DNA of 64,000 bases from Falsirhodobacter xinxiangensis (GTDB lineage: Bacteria; Pseudomonadota; Alphaproteobacteria; Rhodobacterales; Rhodobacteraceae): NCBI RefSeq assembly GCF_004959935.1, contig NZ_SMYN01000007.1, positions 124,001 to 188,000 on the forward strand, given 5' to 3'. Numbering within the stretch: position 1 is the stretch's first letter; each line of letters starts with the position of its first letter. Of this stretch, positions 42,561 to 51,444 are shown in pieces. Under the pieces are notes generated by a model that made no database searches, was not told where the DNA came from, and was given only the letters and a program-made list of their open reading frames with translations. Both the position numbers and the translations under genes were made by a program.

Positions 42561-44425
42561 TGCATCACCACCTGTCCCTGACGCCGTGCGGCGACGATAT
42601 GTTGCACCATAAGGCCGAACGCCATGGCCGACACCGCATATTCCACCCCGACAGGCATCAGCGTATCCAGCGGAAAGATCACCGCCGCGCCGATAACGAG
42701 CCAAAGCACGCGCTCGGACGCCGAAAGCGCCTTGTGTGCGTAGCCAAGGATCGCCGCCGTGATCAGCCCGAGCGATACGATCGTCGATCCGAACACATAG
42801 GCCGATTGCAGCAGCGACGTATCCATCAGCAGCCCCGGCTTGTAGATGAAGTAGAACGGCAGGATATACGACGCCCAGCCGAAGCGGAACGCGGCCATGC
42901 CGGTCTTGTGCTGGTCGGCCCCCGCAAGGCTGGCCGCCGCATAGGCGACGATGGCGATGGGCGGCGTGATCATCGACAGCATCCCGTAATACAGCAGGAA
43001 CATATGCGCCGACATCGGCGGAATGCCCAGCTGCACCAGCGCCGGCGCGATCAGCGTCGCAAGCAGCAGATAGACCGCCGTCGTCGGCAGGCCCAGCCCC
43101 AAAACCAACCCGATGAAGGCCGACAGCAGCAGCAGGATGAACGTGCTCTCGGACCCGAAGCTCATCAGGTAATAGCTGAGCGTGAAGCCAAGCCCCGTCA
43201 GCGTCATCAGCCCGATGATCATGCCCGCGGCGGCGCAGATCAGCAGCACGTCGCAGGTGGATTTCCCCGCATCGATCAGCGCGGCAAGGATCGCGCGCGG
43301 CCCCATCCCGCCATGTTTCACCCGCAGCGCCCAGGCCGCCAGCGCAACCACCATGATCGACACCGTCGCCCAGACCACTGCGCGTTCCGCCGACATGCCA
43401 AGCGCAAAGATCGACCCCATCAGCACGGTGATGCCAAGGATGCTGACCCAGCCCTTGGCCAGAACCTCCATCATCGGGCGGCGGTCGTTCGGATCGGACG
43501 CGCCCATGTTGTCGCGCCGCGACATGAAATCGACCTGAATATAGATCGACACGAAGTAAAGGATCGCCGGCAGCGTCGCCGCCAGCATCACGGCGGAATA
43601 GGGCACCTGCATGAACTCGGCCATCAGGAACGCAGCGGCGCCCATGATCGGCGGCATGAGCTGCCCGCCGGTCGATGCGACCGCCTCGATCGCGGCGGCG
43701 TTGGTGGCGGAAAATCCGGCGCGGCGCATGACGGGGATGGTGATGATCCCCGTGGTCATCACGTTCGACACCGCGCTGCCGGAAATCATCCCCGTCAGCC
43801 CCGAAGCCGTGACCGCGACCTTGGCCGGACCGCCCGGCCCCTTGCCGGAAAACCGCGCGGCGGCACTGGCAAAGAACTCGGACCCGCCGGTGCCCATCAG
43901 GAACGATCCGAACAGCACGAACAGCACCACGACGAAGGCCGCGATCTGAAGCGATTGTCCCCATGTCGCGGATGAATCGGTGCCGACATAGCGGATCACG
44001 TCCTCCAGCGGTTGCGAACGGCCCTGAAGCGCGCCGGGCACCAGATGCCCCGCCACCGCATACAGCACCAGCAGCGCAAAGATCACGATCAGCGTATTGC
44101 CGATCACGCGGCGCAGCCCCTCCATCACTATGGCGGTGACGACAAGGCCCAGCGCCAGCGATTCCACCGGATGCGACCACGCCCCTTCGGACAGGGTCTG
44201 GAACCGGATGAACACATGCACCCCAAGCGCCAGCGACACCGCCGCCAGCACCATGTCCTGCACCCGAAAGCTTTTCAGGAAACACACCGCAAGCGAGATG
44301 CCCAGCATCAGCGCCGCCATCTGCTCGGGGAAGATCATGAGCCCCATGCGCTGCGGGATGGACAGAACCCACCCCACGGCCAGCACGGGAACGGTGACGG
44401 CAAGGGCCGAACGAACCTGTTCCAT
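42557..44425 (-). CDS. TRAP transporter fused permease (4TM/12TM, TAXI type)
   Basis: 622-residue membrane protein in which the small and large TRAP permeases are fused, as is usual with TAXI-type receptors. About sixteen hydrophobic segments; key stretches are GTGGSEFFASAAARFSGKGPGG, GSAVSNVMTTGIITIPVM and LGLPTTAVYLLLATLIAPAL. It directly follows the TAXI receptor gene (10 bases) and probably imports a carboxylate such as glutamate or a 2-oxoacid. Confidence 0.93.
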   Translation of the reverse strand: MEQVRSALAVTVPVLAVGWVLSIPQRMGLMIFPEQMAALMLGISLAVCFLKSFRVQDMVLAAVSLALGVHVFIRFQTLSEGAWSHPVESLALGLVVTAIVMEGLRRVIGNTLIVIFALLVLYAVAGHLVPGALQGRSQPLEDVIRYVGTDSSATWGQSLQIAAFVVVLFVLFGSFLMGTGGSEFFASAAARFSGKGPGGPAKVAVTASGLTGMISGSAVSNVMTTGIITIPVMRRAGFSATNAAAIEAVASTGGQLMPPIMGAAAFLMAEFMQVPYSAVMLAATLPAILYFVSIYIQVDFMSRRDNMGASDPNDRRPMMEVLAKGWVSILGITVLMGSIFALGMSAERAVVWATVSIMVVALAAWALRVKHGGMGPRAILAALIDAGKSTCDVLLICAAAGMIIGLMTLTGLGFTLSYYLMSFGSESTFILLLLSAFIGLVLGLGLPTTAVYLLLATLIAPALVQLGIPPMSAHMFLLYYGMLSMITPPIAIVAYAAASLAGADQHKTGMAAFRFGWASYILPFYFIYKPGLLMDTSLLQSAYVFGSTIVSLGLITAAILGYAHKALSASERVLWLVIGAAVIFPLDTLMPVGVEYAVSAMAFGLMVQHIVAARRQGQVVMQ

Positions 44426-44435
44426 TCTTGCGCCC

Positions 44436-45374
44436 TCAGTTCGCGGGCCAGATGCCCTTGTCCTTGAAGAAGGACTCGGCAGCAGGGTGGAAGGGCAGGA
44501 CGGTGACGCGGGCCAGCTGCGCGGGATCGTATTCGTTCCACATCGCGCCGCCGGTCTTCATCGCCTCTGGGTTCGAATACAGCGCCTCCAGCACCTGCGT
44601 GACCATCTCGTCCGGCACGTCCTTGTGCGCGAACAGGGTGTAGTCATAGAACAGCACCATCGTTTCGGGCGAAATGCCCGCCGCATCCGGGCGATCGCCC
44701 CATGTCTTCAGGCTGGTGCCGGGCAGGTATTTCGACAGGATCTCCTCGTCGCCCTCCTTGAAGGTCAGGTAACGCACCTCGCCCACACTCGCCTCGACAT
44801 CCATGATCGACTGCGCGCCGACCGACCCGATGGTCACCTCGGTCATGCCTTCCTTCACATTGTTGAACTGCTGGCCGAAGTTCGATGTCGGAACCCCCTG
44901 CACGTCATCATAGGAAACCCCCGCCGTCTCCATCGACGCGGTGAAGAAGAACGCGCCCAGCGAATTGGGCGGAAATTGCGGGACCTTGCGGCCCGCAAGA
45001 TCGGCCAGCGTCTCGATCCCGCTGTCTGCCGGCACGACAAGCCCCGCGTTGAACGGCAGCATCGTCGCCACCATGCGCAGGTCGGGGTTCGCGCTGCCCT
45101 CGGACATGCCGATCCCGTCCATCGCGTGCGAGACCTGCGGGAAGTTGGCGATCCCGAACTCGATCCGCCCCTGATTAACCAGCGGGATGTATTGCGAGGT
45201 GTTGGCCATCACCTGCGGGCGGATCACAAGGTCGGTTTCCTGCGACAGCACCTTGGCAAGGTGCATCGCAAGCTGTTCCGTCGCCCCGCCCGTGGTGGTG
45301 GCAAGGCCGACCATCTGCGCGGATGCGGGGGCGGCCGCAAGGACCAAAGCGAAGGCTGCGCCTTTCATATACAT
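44436..45374 (-). CDS. TAXI family TRAP receptor
   Basis: 312-residue periplasmic receptor with a signal peptide MYMKGAAFALVLAAAPASAQ and the TAXI-type start GLATTTGGATEQLAMHLAKV. GGAGAG stands six bases before this ATG. The ligand-site stretch FGIANFPQVSHAMDG and the later GRKVPQFPPNSLGAFF are in the expected order. It leads the leftward operon receptor-fused permease-SDR. Between it and the upstream gene lie 59 bases that must hold its promoter if it is not read through from that gene. Confidence 0.9.
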   Translation of the reverse strand: MYMKGAAFALVLAAAPASAQMVGLATTTGGATEQLAMHLAKVLSQETDLVIRPQVMANTSQYIPLVNQGRIEFGIANFPQVSHAMDGIGMSEGSANPDLRMVATMLPFNAGLVVPADSGIETLADLAGRKVPQFPPNSLGAFFFTASMETAGVSYDDVQGVPTSNFGQQFNNVKEGMTEVTIGSVGAQSIMDVEASVGEVRYLTFKEGDEEILSKYLPGTSLKTWGDRPDAAGISPETMVLFYDYTLFAHKDVPDEMVTQVLEALYSNPEAMKTGGAMWNEYDPAQLARVTVLPFHPAAESFFKDKGIWPAN

Positions 45375-45433
45375 CGTTACTCTCCGTGTTGGATCTTTTG
45401 TTTTTATTGTGAAAATTCGTTCGCGCCGCACCA

Positions 45434-46147
45434 TCAGGCCAAAAGCCGACCCGCCTGCGGCACGGGATCGTCGATCCCGGCGCGGCGCAGGCTGGCCCAG
45501 AACGTCGCGGTGTTGGAACTCAGCACGGGAATGCCCAGGCGATCCTCCAGCATGGGGATCAGGGGCAATGTGGGAAAATCGGTGCATGTCAGCAAAAGCG
45601 CCTCGGCCCCCGGCCGGATGACCTGCATCGCCAGCGCCTCGATCCGTGCCAATGGCGTGCGGGCGATCCGCGGGTAATCGGCGGGACCGTTCGCGCCAAG
45701 GCCCAGCCCGGCGATGGCCAGAACCTCGACCCCGTGATCGGCCAGAAAGTCCACCTCATACGCGTTCAGCGCGTCGTGATAGGGGGTGGCGACAGATATG
45801 CGCGCGGCGCAGACGTGGTTCAGCGCATCGACGATGGCGGCGGCGGTCGTGACCACCTGCGCCCCCGTCGCCTGCCCCGCCGCGTCGGGCAGCGCATGCG
45901 CCGGCGTCACCATCGACCCCGCCGTGCAGGCATAGGCGACCACATCCACATCCGCCTGCCGAAGCAGGCCCACATTGGCGGCGATCATCTCCAGCACCCC
46001 CTCGCCGTGGTGCAGGGGCATGCGGTGGGAATGGACGGTGACGCCTTCCGGCACCATGCGCGCCCATTCCGCCTCGTTCACAGTATTGGTCGGCGGGGTG
46101 ATGAGGCCGAGCTTGGCGCGGTGGCTATAGACGGATTCATGCGGCAT
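45434..46147 (-). CDS. Maleate isomerase / arylmalonate decarboxylase-family protein, with both cysteines
   Basis: 237-residue Asp/Glu racemase-superfamily protein. Start AKLGLITPPTNTVNEAEW matches the maleate isomerase branch. The two expected catalytic cysteines are present: VVAYACTAGSMV and LLLTCTDFPTLPL. It could isomerise maleate to fumarate, or decarboxylate or racemise a related diacid. AAGGGAG lies about ten bases upstream of the ATG. It is upstream of and in line with the TAXI-TRAP operon, which may import its substrate. Compare the homologue at 39358, which lacks both thiols. Confidence 0.85.
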   Translation of the reverse strand: MPHESVYSHRAKLGLITPPTNTVNEAEWARMVPEGVTVHSHRMPLHHGEGVLEMIAANVGLLRQADVDVVAYACTAGSMVTPAHALPDAAGQATGAQVVTTAAAIVDALNHVCAARISVATPYHDALNAYEVDFLADHGVEVLAIAGLGLGANGPADYPRIARTPLARIEALAMQVIRPGAEALLLTCTDFPTLPLIPMLEDRLGIPVLSSNTATFWASLRRAGIDDPVPQAGRLLA

Positions 46148-46197
46148 CTTGCAGGCTCCCTTGGGGGACAGGCTATGGGCCCATCCGCCAATTTGTC

Positions 46198-46227
46198 CAT
46201 ATCAATTTCCGCCAAAGCGGATAATTG
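46198..46227. promoter_or_regulatory. Imperfect inverted repeat between the racemase-family and tctA genes
   Basis: Core TCCGC-CAAA-GCGGA at 46208-46221 is perfect, and the arms extend outward (CAATT ... AATTG) with a one-base bulge. It lies between the start of the gene at 45434-46147 and the end of tctA, both leftward, so it may terminate the tct transcript or serve as operator for the next gene. The palindrome ATGGGCCCAT at 46175-46184 lies alongside. Confidence 0.4.
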
Positions 46228-46242
46228 TTCGACTCTGCCACA

Positions 46243-47751
46243 TCATTCATCGGCAGCAAGCAATCCGGGGCGTTTCCGCGTCACCGCGAAACAAAGTGCG
46301 CCCACGCCAAGGATCAGCCCGATGATGGTCAGCGATATCGGCCGCTCGAACATCGGCATCACGCTTCCGCCGCCAAGCTGCCATGTGCGGACAAGATTGC
46401 CCTCCATCATCAGGCCCAGAAGCAGTCCGATCACCGTCGCCACCACCGAATAGCCATAGCGTTTCATCACCACCCCAAGGATCGAGAACGCCACCAGCGT
46501 CACCGGCCCGTTCAGGCTGGAGGAAAGCGCATAGGACCCGAGCACCGTGCAGATCACGATGGGCGGCAAAAGCCATGCCAGCGGAACCCGCACGATATAG
46601 ACCGTGATGCGAATGAACATCAGACCGACCAGCACCAGCAGGATGGATTGCACGATGCTGCCCGCAATGATGGCATAGACGATATCCTTCTGGTCCGCGA
46701 TGAACCGCGGCCCGCCGGTGATGTTGTGCATGGCAAAGGCCGACAGCATGATCGCCGTCGCCGCGCTGGACGGAATCCCAAGCGCCAGAAGGCCCACCAT
46801 CGAGCCGCCCTCGGACGACGAATTCGCCGCCTCGGCTGCGGCAAGCCCGTTCGGATTGCCGCGGCCATAGCTGTCGGGATCTTTGGAGAACTGTTTCGTC
46901 AGGCTGTAGGACACGAGGTTCGCAATCGACGATCCGATGCCGGGAATGACGCCCAGGCCCGCGCCGATGGCCGACCCGGTCAGCACCGTCGTCGGCACCT
47001 TGCGGATGAACAGGATGCCCTCGACGATCTCGCGGATCGACACTTTCCGTTCGGCTTCGTCCTTCACGATGTAGTCGGATTTGACCATGCGGAACAGTTC
47101 CGACGCGGCAAAGATGCCGATGATGGCGGCGTTGGGGTCGATCCCGTCCAGCAGGTGGATCGACCCGAAGGTGCCCCGCTCGACCCCGGCCGAGCTCATC
47201 CCCACCAGCGACAACAGAACGCCGATGCCCCCCGCCGCGATGGCGCGCCAGAAGCGCCCGTCGGTCATCAGCCCGATCAGCAGAATGCCCGTCAGCGCAA
47301 CGAGGAACAACTCCGGCGCGCCCATCTTCAGAACGAAGCCCGACAGCGGCTCCAGGATCGCGAACAGCATGACATAGCCGATGGCCGTGCCGATGGTGGA
47401 TGCGATCAGCGCGATGCCCAAGGCGCGGTTGTGCAGCCCCTGTTTCGCCATCGGGTATCCGTCGAAACAGGTCGCCACCGCCGCCGACGTGCCGGGCACA
47501 TTCATCAGGATCGCCGGAATGGCGCAGCCGAAGCCGCCGCCGGTGAAGATCGCGGTCAGGAACAGGATCGCCGGAAGGAAATCCATATACAGCGTCATCG
47601 GCAGGAAAACCGCCATGGCGATCGGCACCGACAGCCCCGGAATCGCGCCGAAGACCAGCCCGATCACCAGCCCCGCCACCGCCACGATCCACGCCGAAGG
47701 GGTCGAGAACAGCAGCGCGAAACCATCCGAAATGGCCACGAAATCGAACAT
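46243..47751 (-). CDS. tctA: Tripartite tricarboxylate transporter, large permease TctA
   Basis: 502-residue membrane protein with about twelve hydrophobic segments. TctA hallmarks: GLVFGAIPGLSVPIAMAVFL, GGGFGCAIPAILMNVPGT and the mirrored second half with GVIPGIGSSIANLVSYSL and [20 protein letters not shown]. Length fits the family (about 500). It follows tctB by one base and imports citrate-like or other carboxylates in a proton- or sodium-coupled way with TctB and TctC. Confidence 0.95.
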   Translation of the reverse strand: MFDFVAISDGFALLFSTPSAWIVAVAGLVIGLVFGAIPGLSVPIAMAVFLPMTLYMDFLPAILFLTAIFTGGGFGCAIPAILMNVPGTSAAVATCFDGYPMAKQGLHNRALGIALIASTIGTAIGYVMLFAILEPLSGFVLKMGAPELFLVALTGILLIGLMTDGRFWRAIAAGGIGVLLSLVGMSSAGVERGTFGSIHLLDGIDPNAAIIGIFAASELFRMVKSDYIVKDEAERKVSIREIVEGILFIRKVPTTVLTGSAIGAGLGVIPGIGSSIANLVSYSLTKQFSKDPDSYGRGNPNGLAAAEAANSSSEGGSMVGLLALGIPSSAATAIMLSAFAMHNITGGPRFIADQKDIVYAIIAGSIVQSILLVLVGLMFIRITVYIVRVPLAWLLPPIVICTVLGSYALSSSLNGPVTLVAFSILGVVMKRYGYSVVATVIGLLLGLMMEGNLVRTWQLGGGSVMPMFERPISLTIIGLILGVGALCFAVTRKRPGLLAADE

Positions 47752-47752
47752 C

Positions 47753-48226
47753 TCAGCCCCCCAGGAACACGGTCTTGACCGGAACACCCATCAGGTTCAC
47801 CAGCACATAGACGGGCGCGAGCCCCATCACCGCCGAATAGACGGCGATCCCGGCCCAGCCACGCTGGCCCATCATCGTCATGGTCAGTCCGCAGAAGATG
47901 ATCCCCGCCAGATCGAAGCCGATCACCTCCAGCGACAGCACATAGGCGGCCAGCACCACGCAGGCGATGGCGATGCCGTAACGGGCGCGCAGCGATCCGT
48001 CGTCATCCTCGTCGCGCGGGCTTTCGGCATCCACATCGGGGTTCATCGCCAGATGGGCGGCGACGGCGATCACGATGGCCAGCGTCAGCGCCGCCACGGG
48101 CGCGATCAGGATCATGTTGACCATGCCCGGATCGGCCCGCCACGCATCCAGCGCGAACCAGACGGTGAACGCGGCGAACACGGCCAGCAGGCCGAAATGG
48201 CCCGCCCGATTGGCTGTCAGGTTCAT
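47753..48226 (-). CDS. tctB: Tripartite tricarboxylate transporter, small permease TctB
   Basis: 157-residue membrane protein with four hydrophobic segments and an acidic linker (SPRDEDDDG) after the second. Poorly conserved family; identity rests on size, topology and position between tctC (ATGA overlap) and tctA (1-base gap). Confidence 0.88.
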   Translation of the reverse strand: MNLTANRAGHFGLLAVFAAFTVWFALDAWRADPGMVNMILIAPVAALTLAIVIAVAAHLAMNPDVDAESPRDEDDDGSLRARYGIAIACVVLAAYVLSLEVIGFDLAGIIFCGLTMTMMGQRGWAGIAVYSAVMGLAPVYVLVNLMGVPVKTVFLGG

Positions 48227-49206
48227 AGCTCGTCCACATGTTCGGCAAAGATGTCATAGCTGGCCTGAAGCGAGGCCGCCGTCGCCTCCGGCCCCATCCA
48301 TTCGCCGCCGATCTTGGCATCGGTGATGAACTTGGTGAAATCCTCGCGCTCCAGCATCCGCCGATAGGCGGCGACCAGCATCTCATAGGTTTCGGGATGG
48401 TCTTCCATCATGGATTTGTGGACGGTGAAGGTGCGCAGATCGGCGGCGATGACTGGCACCTCGATGCCCAGATCGGCGATAGAGTCGTTGATGGTGGGCG
48501 CGCCCCAAAGCTCGTCCGGCTCGGTGCGATAGATGGCCAGCGGGCGCACCTGATCGGCGATCACGTCGCTGCCAAGGGCGGAAATGAAGGTCATCGTCAC
48601 CTGATCGCCCGCGATGGCGGTGCGCATCGGCCCGCCGCCGTCATAGGTGATCCAGTTGACGTTATCGCGCGGGATGCCCGCCGCATCCAGCAGGATCAGC
48701 GCCGACAGATGCCCCCCATCGCCGGGGATGACTGCACAGCTGACCTTGCCGGGGTTGGCCTTGATATCGGCCAGAAGCTCGGCCATCGACTGATAGGGCT
48801 GCGCCTTGTTGGTCAGCACGACATAGTAGTCCTGCCACTGGCCGTTGACGTGGTGGAAATCGTCCCATTCCAGCCCGCCCTGCCCCCGCAGCACGCTGGA
48901 GATCAGATACGGGTTCACGGGCGAGACGAGCGCATAGGAGCCGTCATTCGGCTGGCGGATGAACCAGCTGTGGCCCAGCACGCCCGATCCGCCCGGACGG
49001 TTGACGACGGTGACGGGCGTGTCGCCCAACTCCATCGGCAGGAACGTGGATATGGCGCGCGCCATGCGGTCTGCGGAACCGCCCGCATCGAAGGGCACGA
49101 CGATGGTCAGCCTGCGCACCGGATAGGCGGACTGCGCAAAGGCCATGCGCGGCGCAAGCCCCGCAGCCCCAAGGGCCGCCATGGCGAAACGACGGGTAAA
49201 TTGCAT
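48223..49206 (-). CDS. tctC: Tripartite tricarboxylate transporter receptor TctC (Bug family)
   Basis: 327-residue periplasmic receptor. N terminus MQFTRRFAMAALGAAGLAPR carries twin arginines before the hydrophobic stretch, so export by Tat is possible, with cleavage after AFA. Bug-type features: RRLTIVVPFDAGGSADRMARAI and VVNRPGGSGVLG, which hold the two ligand-carboxylate loops. GAGGAGA lies before the ATG. Heads the tctCBA operon and diverges from a GntR gene, with two TTGCATAC-type repeats between them. Confidence 0.93.
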   Translation of the reverse strand: MQFTRRFAMAALGAAGLAPRMAFAQSAYPVRRLTIVVPFDAGGSADRMARAISTFLPMELGDTPVTVVNRPGGSGVLGHSWFIRQPNDGSYALVSPVNPYLISSVLRGQGGLEWDDFHHVNGQWQDYYVVLTNKAQPYQSMAELLADIKANPGKVSCAVIPGDGGHLSALILLDAAGIPRDNVNWITYDGGGPMRTAIAGDQVTMTFISALGSDVIADQVRPLAIYRTEPDELWGAPTINDSIADLGIEVPVIAADLRTFTVHKSMMEDHPETYEMLVAAYRRMLEREDFTKFITDAKIGGEWMGPEATAASLQASYDIFAEHVDEL

Positions 49207-49220
49207 GCTCTCCTCCCCAG

Positions 49221-49283
49221 TTGCATACAAATATCGCGCCCCCAGGGGGCGTTGATCCGAAAACTGGGTCGATTGCATACGAT
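49221..49283. promoter_or_regulatory. Paired GntR/FCD-type operator candidates between tctC and gntR
   Basis: TTGCATACAA (49221-49230) and ATTGCATACGAT (49272-49283) are both near-palindromes of the ATTGTATACAAT type bound by FadR/FCD-branch GntR proteins. Their centres are 52 bases apart, close to five helical turns, which would suit looping or control of both divergent promoters. Confidence 0.55.
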
Positions 49284-49328
49284 CCGTCAACCGGCTATCG
49301 TCGCGGTGAAATATTTTCAGGGGGTGCA

Positions 49329-49958
49329 ATGACCGCGACCGAACGCGTCTATGCCCATATCCGCGACCAGATCCTTGCCGGAACGCTGCGCCCGGGCGCA
49401 AGGCTGGGCGAGGCCGGCATCGCGGCCGACCTTGGCGTCAGCCGCACCCCCGTGCGCGAGGCGCTGCGCAAGCTGTCCGCCGACGGCTATACCGACCTGC
49501 GCCCCCATGCGGGGGCCGCCGTGCGCCTGTGGGACCCGGCCGAGGTCCGCTCCAGCTTTGCCATCCGCGCCGATATCGAAGGACAGGCCGCCGCCCGCAC
49601 GGCGCAGACGATCACGACCGGCCAGCTTGCCGGGCTGGAGCAGCTTTGCGCGCGCATGGAAGCGCCCGGTGCCGTCGCCCAGCGCAGCGAGTTGAACCGC
49701 GAGCTGCACCAGACGATCCTGCGCATCTCGGGGCTGGTCCATGCCGAACGGATCGCGATGCAGCTTGCGGATATCGCGCTGCTGACGCTGACCTTCCACA
49801 GCTTCAGCAATGCGCAGGCCGAACGCAGCGATTCCGACCACCGGATGCTTCTGATGGCCTTCCGCATCCGCGACGCGGATTACGCGCAGGCGGTGATGCG
49901 CACGCATATCCTGACCGCCGCCGCCGTTCTGGACGATGTCAGCCGGTCGCGCGGATGA
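49329..49958 (+). CDS. GntR-family regulator, FCD type
   Basis: 209-residue regulator. Winged helix: RVYAHIRDQILAGTLRPGAR, then DLGVSRTPVREALRKLSADG; the FCD effector domain follows with SFAIRADIEGQAAARTAQ and HILTAAAVLDD near the end, holding acid/His metal ligands. AGGGGG precedes the ATG. It is divergent from tctCBA and most likely represses it until a carboxylate effector binds. Its end overlaps the convergent LacI gene by 20 bases. Confidence 0.92.
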   Translation: MTATERVYAHIRDQILAGTLRPGARLGEAGIAADLGVSRTPVREALRKLSADGYTDLRPHAGAAVRLWDPAEVRSSFAIRADIEGQAAARTAQTITTGQLAGLEQLCARMEAPGAVAQRSELNRELHQTILRISGLVHAERIAMQLADIALLTLTFHSFSNAQAERSDSDHRMLLMAFRIRDADYAQAVMRTHILTAAAVLDDVSRSRG

Positions 49959-50916
49959 CCAGATGGCCGGGGATGACCCGGATCGCGCCCTGTTCGGGAT
50001 CGGCGATCAACCGGTCGACCAGGTCGAGCGTCGCGGTCACCATCCGCCGGATCGGTTGGCGCAGGGTCGTCAGCCGATAGGATTCCCAACCCGCCTGCGC
50101 GATGTCGTCGAACCCCAGAATGGCGATATCCTCGCCCACGCGGCGGCCCGACGCCCGCGCCACATCCACCGCCGCCAATGCCATCACGTCGTTTTCGCAG
50201 AACAGCGCGTCCAGATCGGGCCGGTCCCGCAGCAGCGCGACGATCGCCGCGTGGGCCGCGTTATAGGTGAACGCGCCGCAAACCGTGGCGGCAGGGGCCA
50301 GCCCCTCCTCGGCCAGACGATCGAGGAACCCGCGGTTCCGCTCGATATGGGTCGAGGTGTCGATCATCCCGGTGACATGCCCGATCCGCCGCCGCCCCGT
50401 CCCGGCAAGATGCGCCGCGACAAGCCGCGCGCCGTTGTAATTGTCGCAGGTGACCGCCGCCATGTCCGCATCCGGCTGAACCCGGTTCAGCAGCACCACC
50501 GGCATCCTTTCGCGTCGGCAGGTCCGCGCGATTTCCGAAGACATCCGCGCCGATGTGACGATGGCGGCATCCGCGCGATAGGACAGCACCTGCTGCATCA
50601 CCAGATCGACCGATCCGCCCGGCGGGATGGTATGCAATATCAGCCGCTTGCCCCGTTCGTGCAGGCCAAGGGCCAGAAGTTCCAGCGCCGAGACATAGAA
50701 CGGGTTGGTCAGATCCCCCGCCACGAGGCTGATCGACCCCATCGCCAGATTGCTGATGGACCGTCCCGCGGGCGAGACGTAGCCAAGTTCCTTGGACGCC
50801 TGAAGGATGCGCTGACGCTTTTCTTCGGAAATCGCCCCATTCGGCGAAAAGGCACGCGACACCGCCGCCAGCGACGTTCCTGCGGCCTGCGCGACATGGC
50901 GGGCGGTGACTCTCAT
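49939..50916 (-). CDS. LacI-family transcriptional regulator
   Basis: 325-residue repressor. Helix-turn-helix: TARHVAQAAGTSLAAVSRAF; the hinge-helix region reads SPAGRSISNL instead of the common PNxxARsL. Effector domain from SISLVAGDLTNPFYVSALEL, clearly related to the LacI protein at 16036 (NLDNPFYV at the same place). Targets are unclear: it stands between the tct block and the polyol/deoC block. It, or its paralogue, could bind the TTGCAAGCG-type sites. Confidence 0.9.
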   Translation of the reverse strand: MRVTARHVAQAAGTSLAAVSRAFSPNGAISEEKRQRILQASKELGYVSPAGRSISNLAMGSISLVAGDLTNPFYVSALELLALGLHERGKRLILHTIPPGGSVDLVMQQVLSYRADAAIVTSARMSSEIARTCRRERMPVVLLNRVQPDADMAAVTCDNYNGARLVAAHLAGTGRRRIGHVTGMIDTSTHIERNRGFLDRLAEEGLAPAATVCGAFTYNAAHAAIVALLRDRPDLDALFCENDVMALAAVDVARASGRRVGEDIAILGFDDIAQAGWESYRLTTLRQPIRRMVTATLDLVDRLIADPEQGAIRVIPGHLVIRATG

Positions 50917-51182
50917 CCTATCCTCCCCCTTTTACGCAGTGGACGCCGGCGCCCGCACCTAATCAAGCGCCATGATCCATTGCAAGGCGCTCACGCAGTT
51001 CCGGCAAGGTCGCTTTCGTGTGACCCCGGAACGCGCGGGGGGAAGGGAGAACGACCCCCGTTTATCCAGCGCCGTCTCGATCAGACCTCGTTCCTCCAGG
51101 ATCGCATCTTCGCGCGGCACGAGGGCGTGGGCGAAATCGAAGCTGCGGGCGTCTTTCGCGATGCCCATATCCAACACGGTCA

Positions 51183-51345
51183 ATATGCCCGCACCAGCCG
51201 GAGGCCGCGCGCCACGCGCGCCTCCCCGTCATCCGAAGGGCCGACGACACCCACCCGGTCGCCCGCAGCAACGCCGATCGCGTTCAGATCGCGCGGGTTC
51301 ACGAACACGCCCTGCCGCTCGCCATCTAAGATTTGAAAGCACGAA
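51183..51345 (-). pseudogene. C-terminal remnant of a molybdopterin oxidoreductase
   Basis: The minus strand reads GERQGVFVNPRDLNAIGVAA, then GDRVGVVGPSDDGEARVARG and LRLVRAY before a stop. This is the molybdopterin-dinucleotide-binding end domain of formate-dehydrogenase-like (FdhF/YdeP-type) enzymes, which normally continues with a DIPxG segment and is preceded by 600 or more residues. Neither is present: upstream it fuses into the promoter of the polyol dehydrogenase, downstream the sequence is unrelated. A true fragment, not a gene. The adjoining 50917-51182 contains no recognisable gene. Confidence 0.65.
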
Positions 51346-51373
51346 GCCCCCTTCGGGCGCGCAAGTATTTCCG

Positions 51374-51422
51374 TTGACACATCTTGCCGCCGGTCCCTAT
51401 GCATTTGTGATAATGGATCACA
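51374..51422 (+). promoter_or_regulatory. Promoter and operator of the polyol/deoC operon
   Basis: TTGACA (51374-51379) and TATGCA (51398-51403), 18 bases apart, form a plausible sigma-70 promoter. The perfect inverted repeat TGTGAT-AATGG-ATCACA (51406-51422) sits where transcription would begin and ends 22 bases before the first start codon. It is the obvious operator for the SorC-family protein encoded third in this operon. Confidence 0.6.
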
Positions 51423-51444
51423 TATGCGCATAAAGGGATCAGAA

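Noticed and set aside
50959-51183. Minus-strand 74-codon open frame beginning MTVLDMGIAKDARSFDFA
   Set aside because: It looks protein-like but I do not recognise a family, it lacks a ribosome site, and it abuts the molybdopterin remnant; it may be another fragment.
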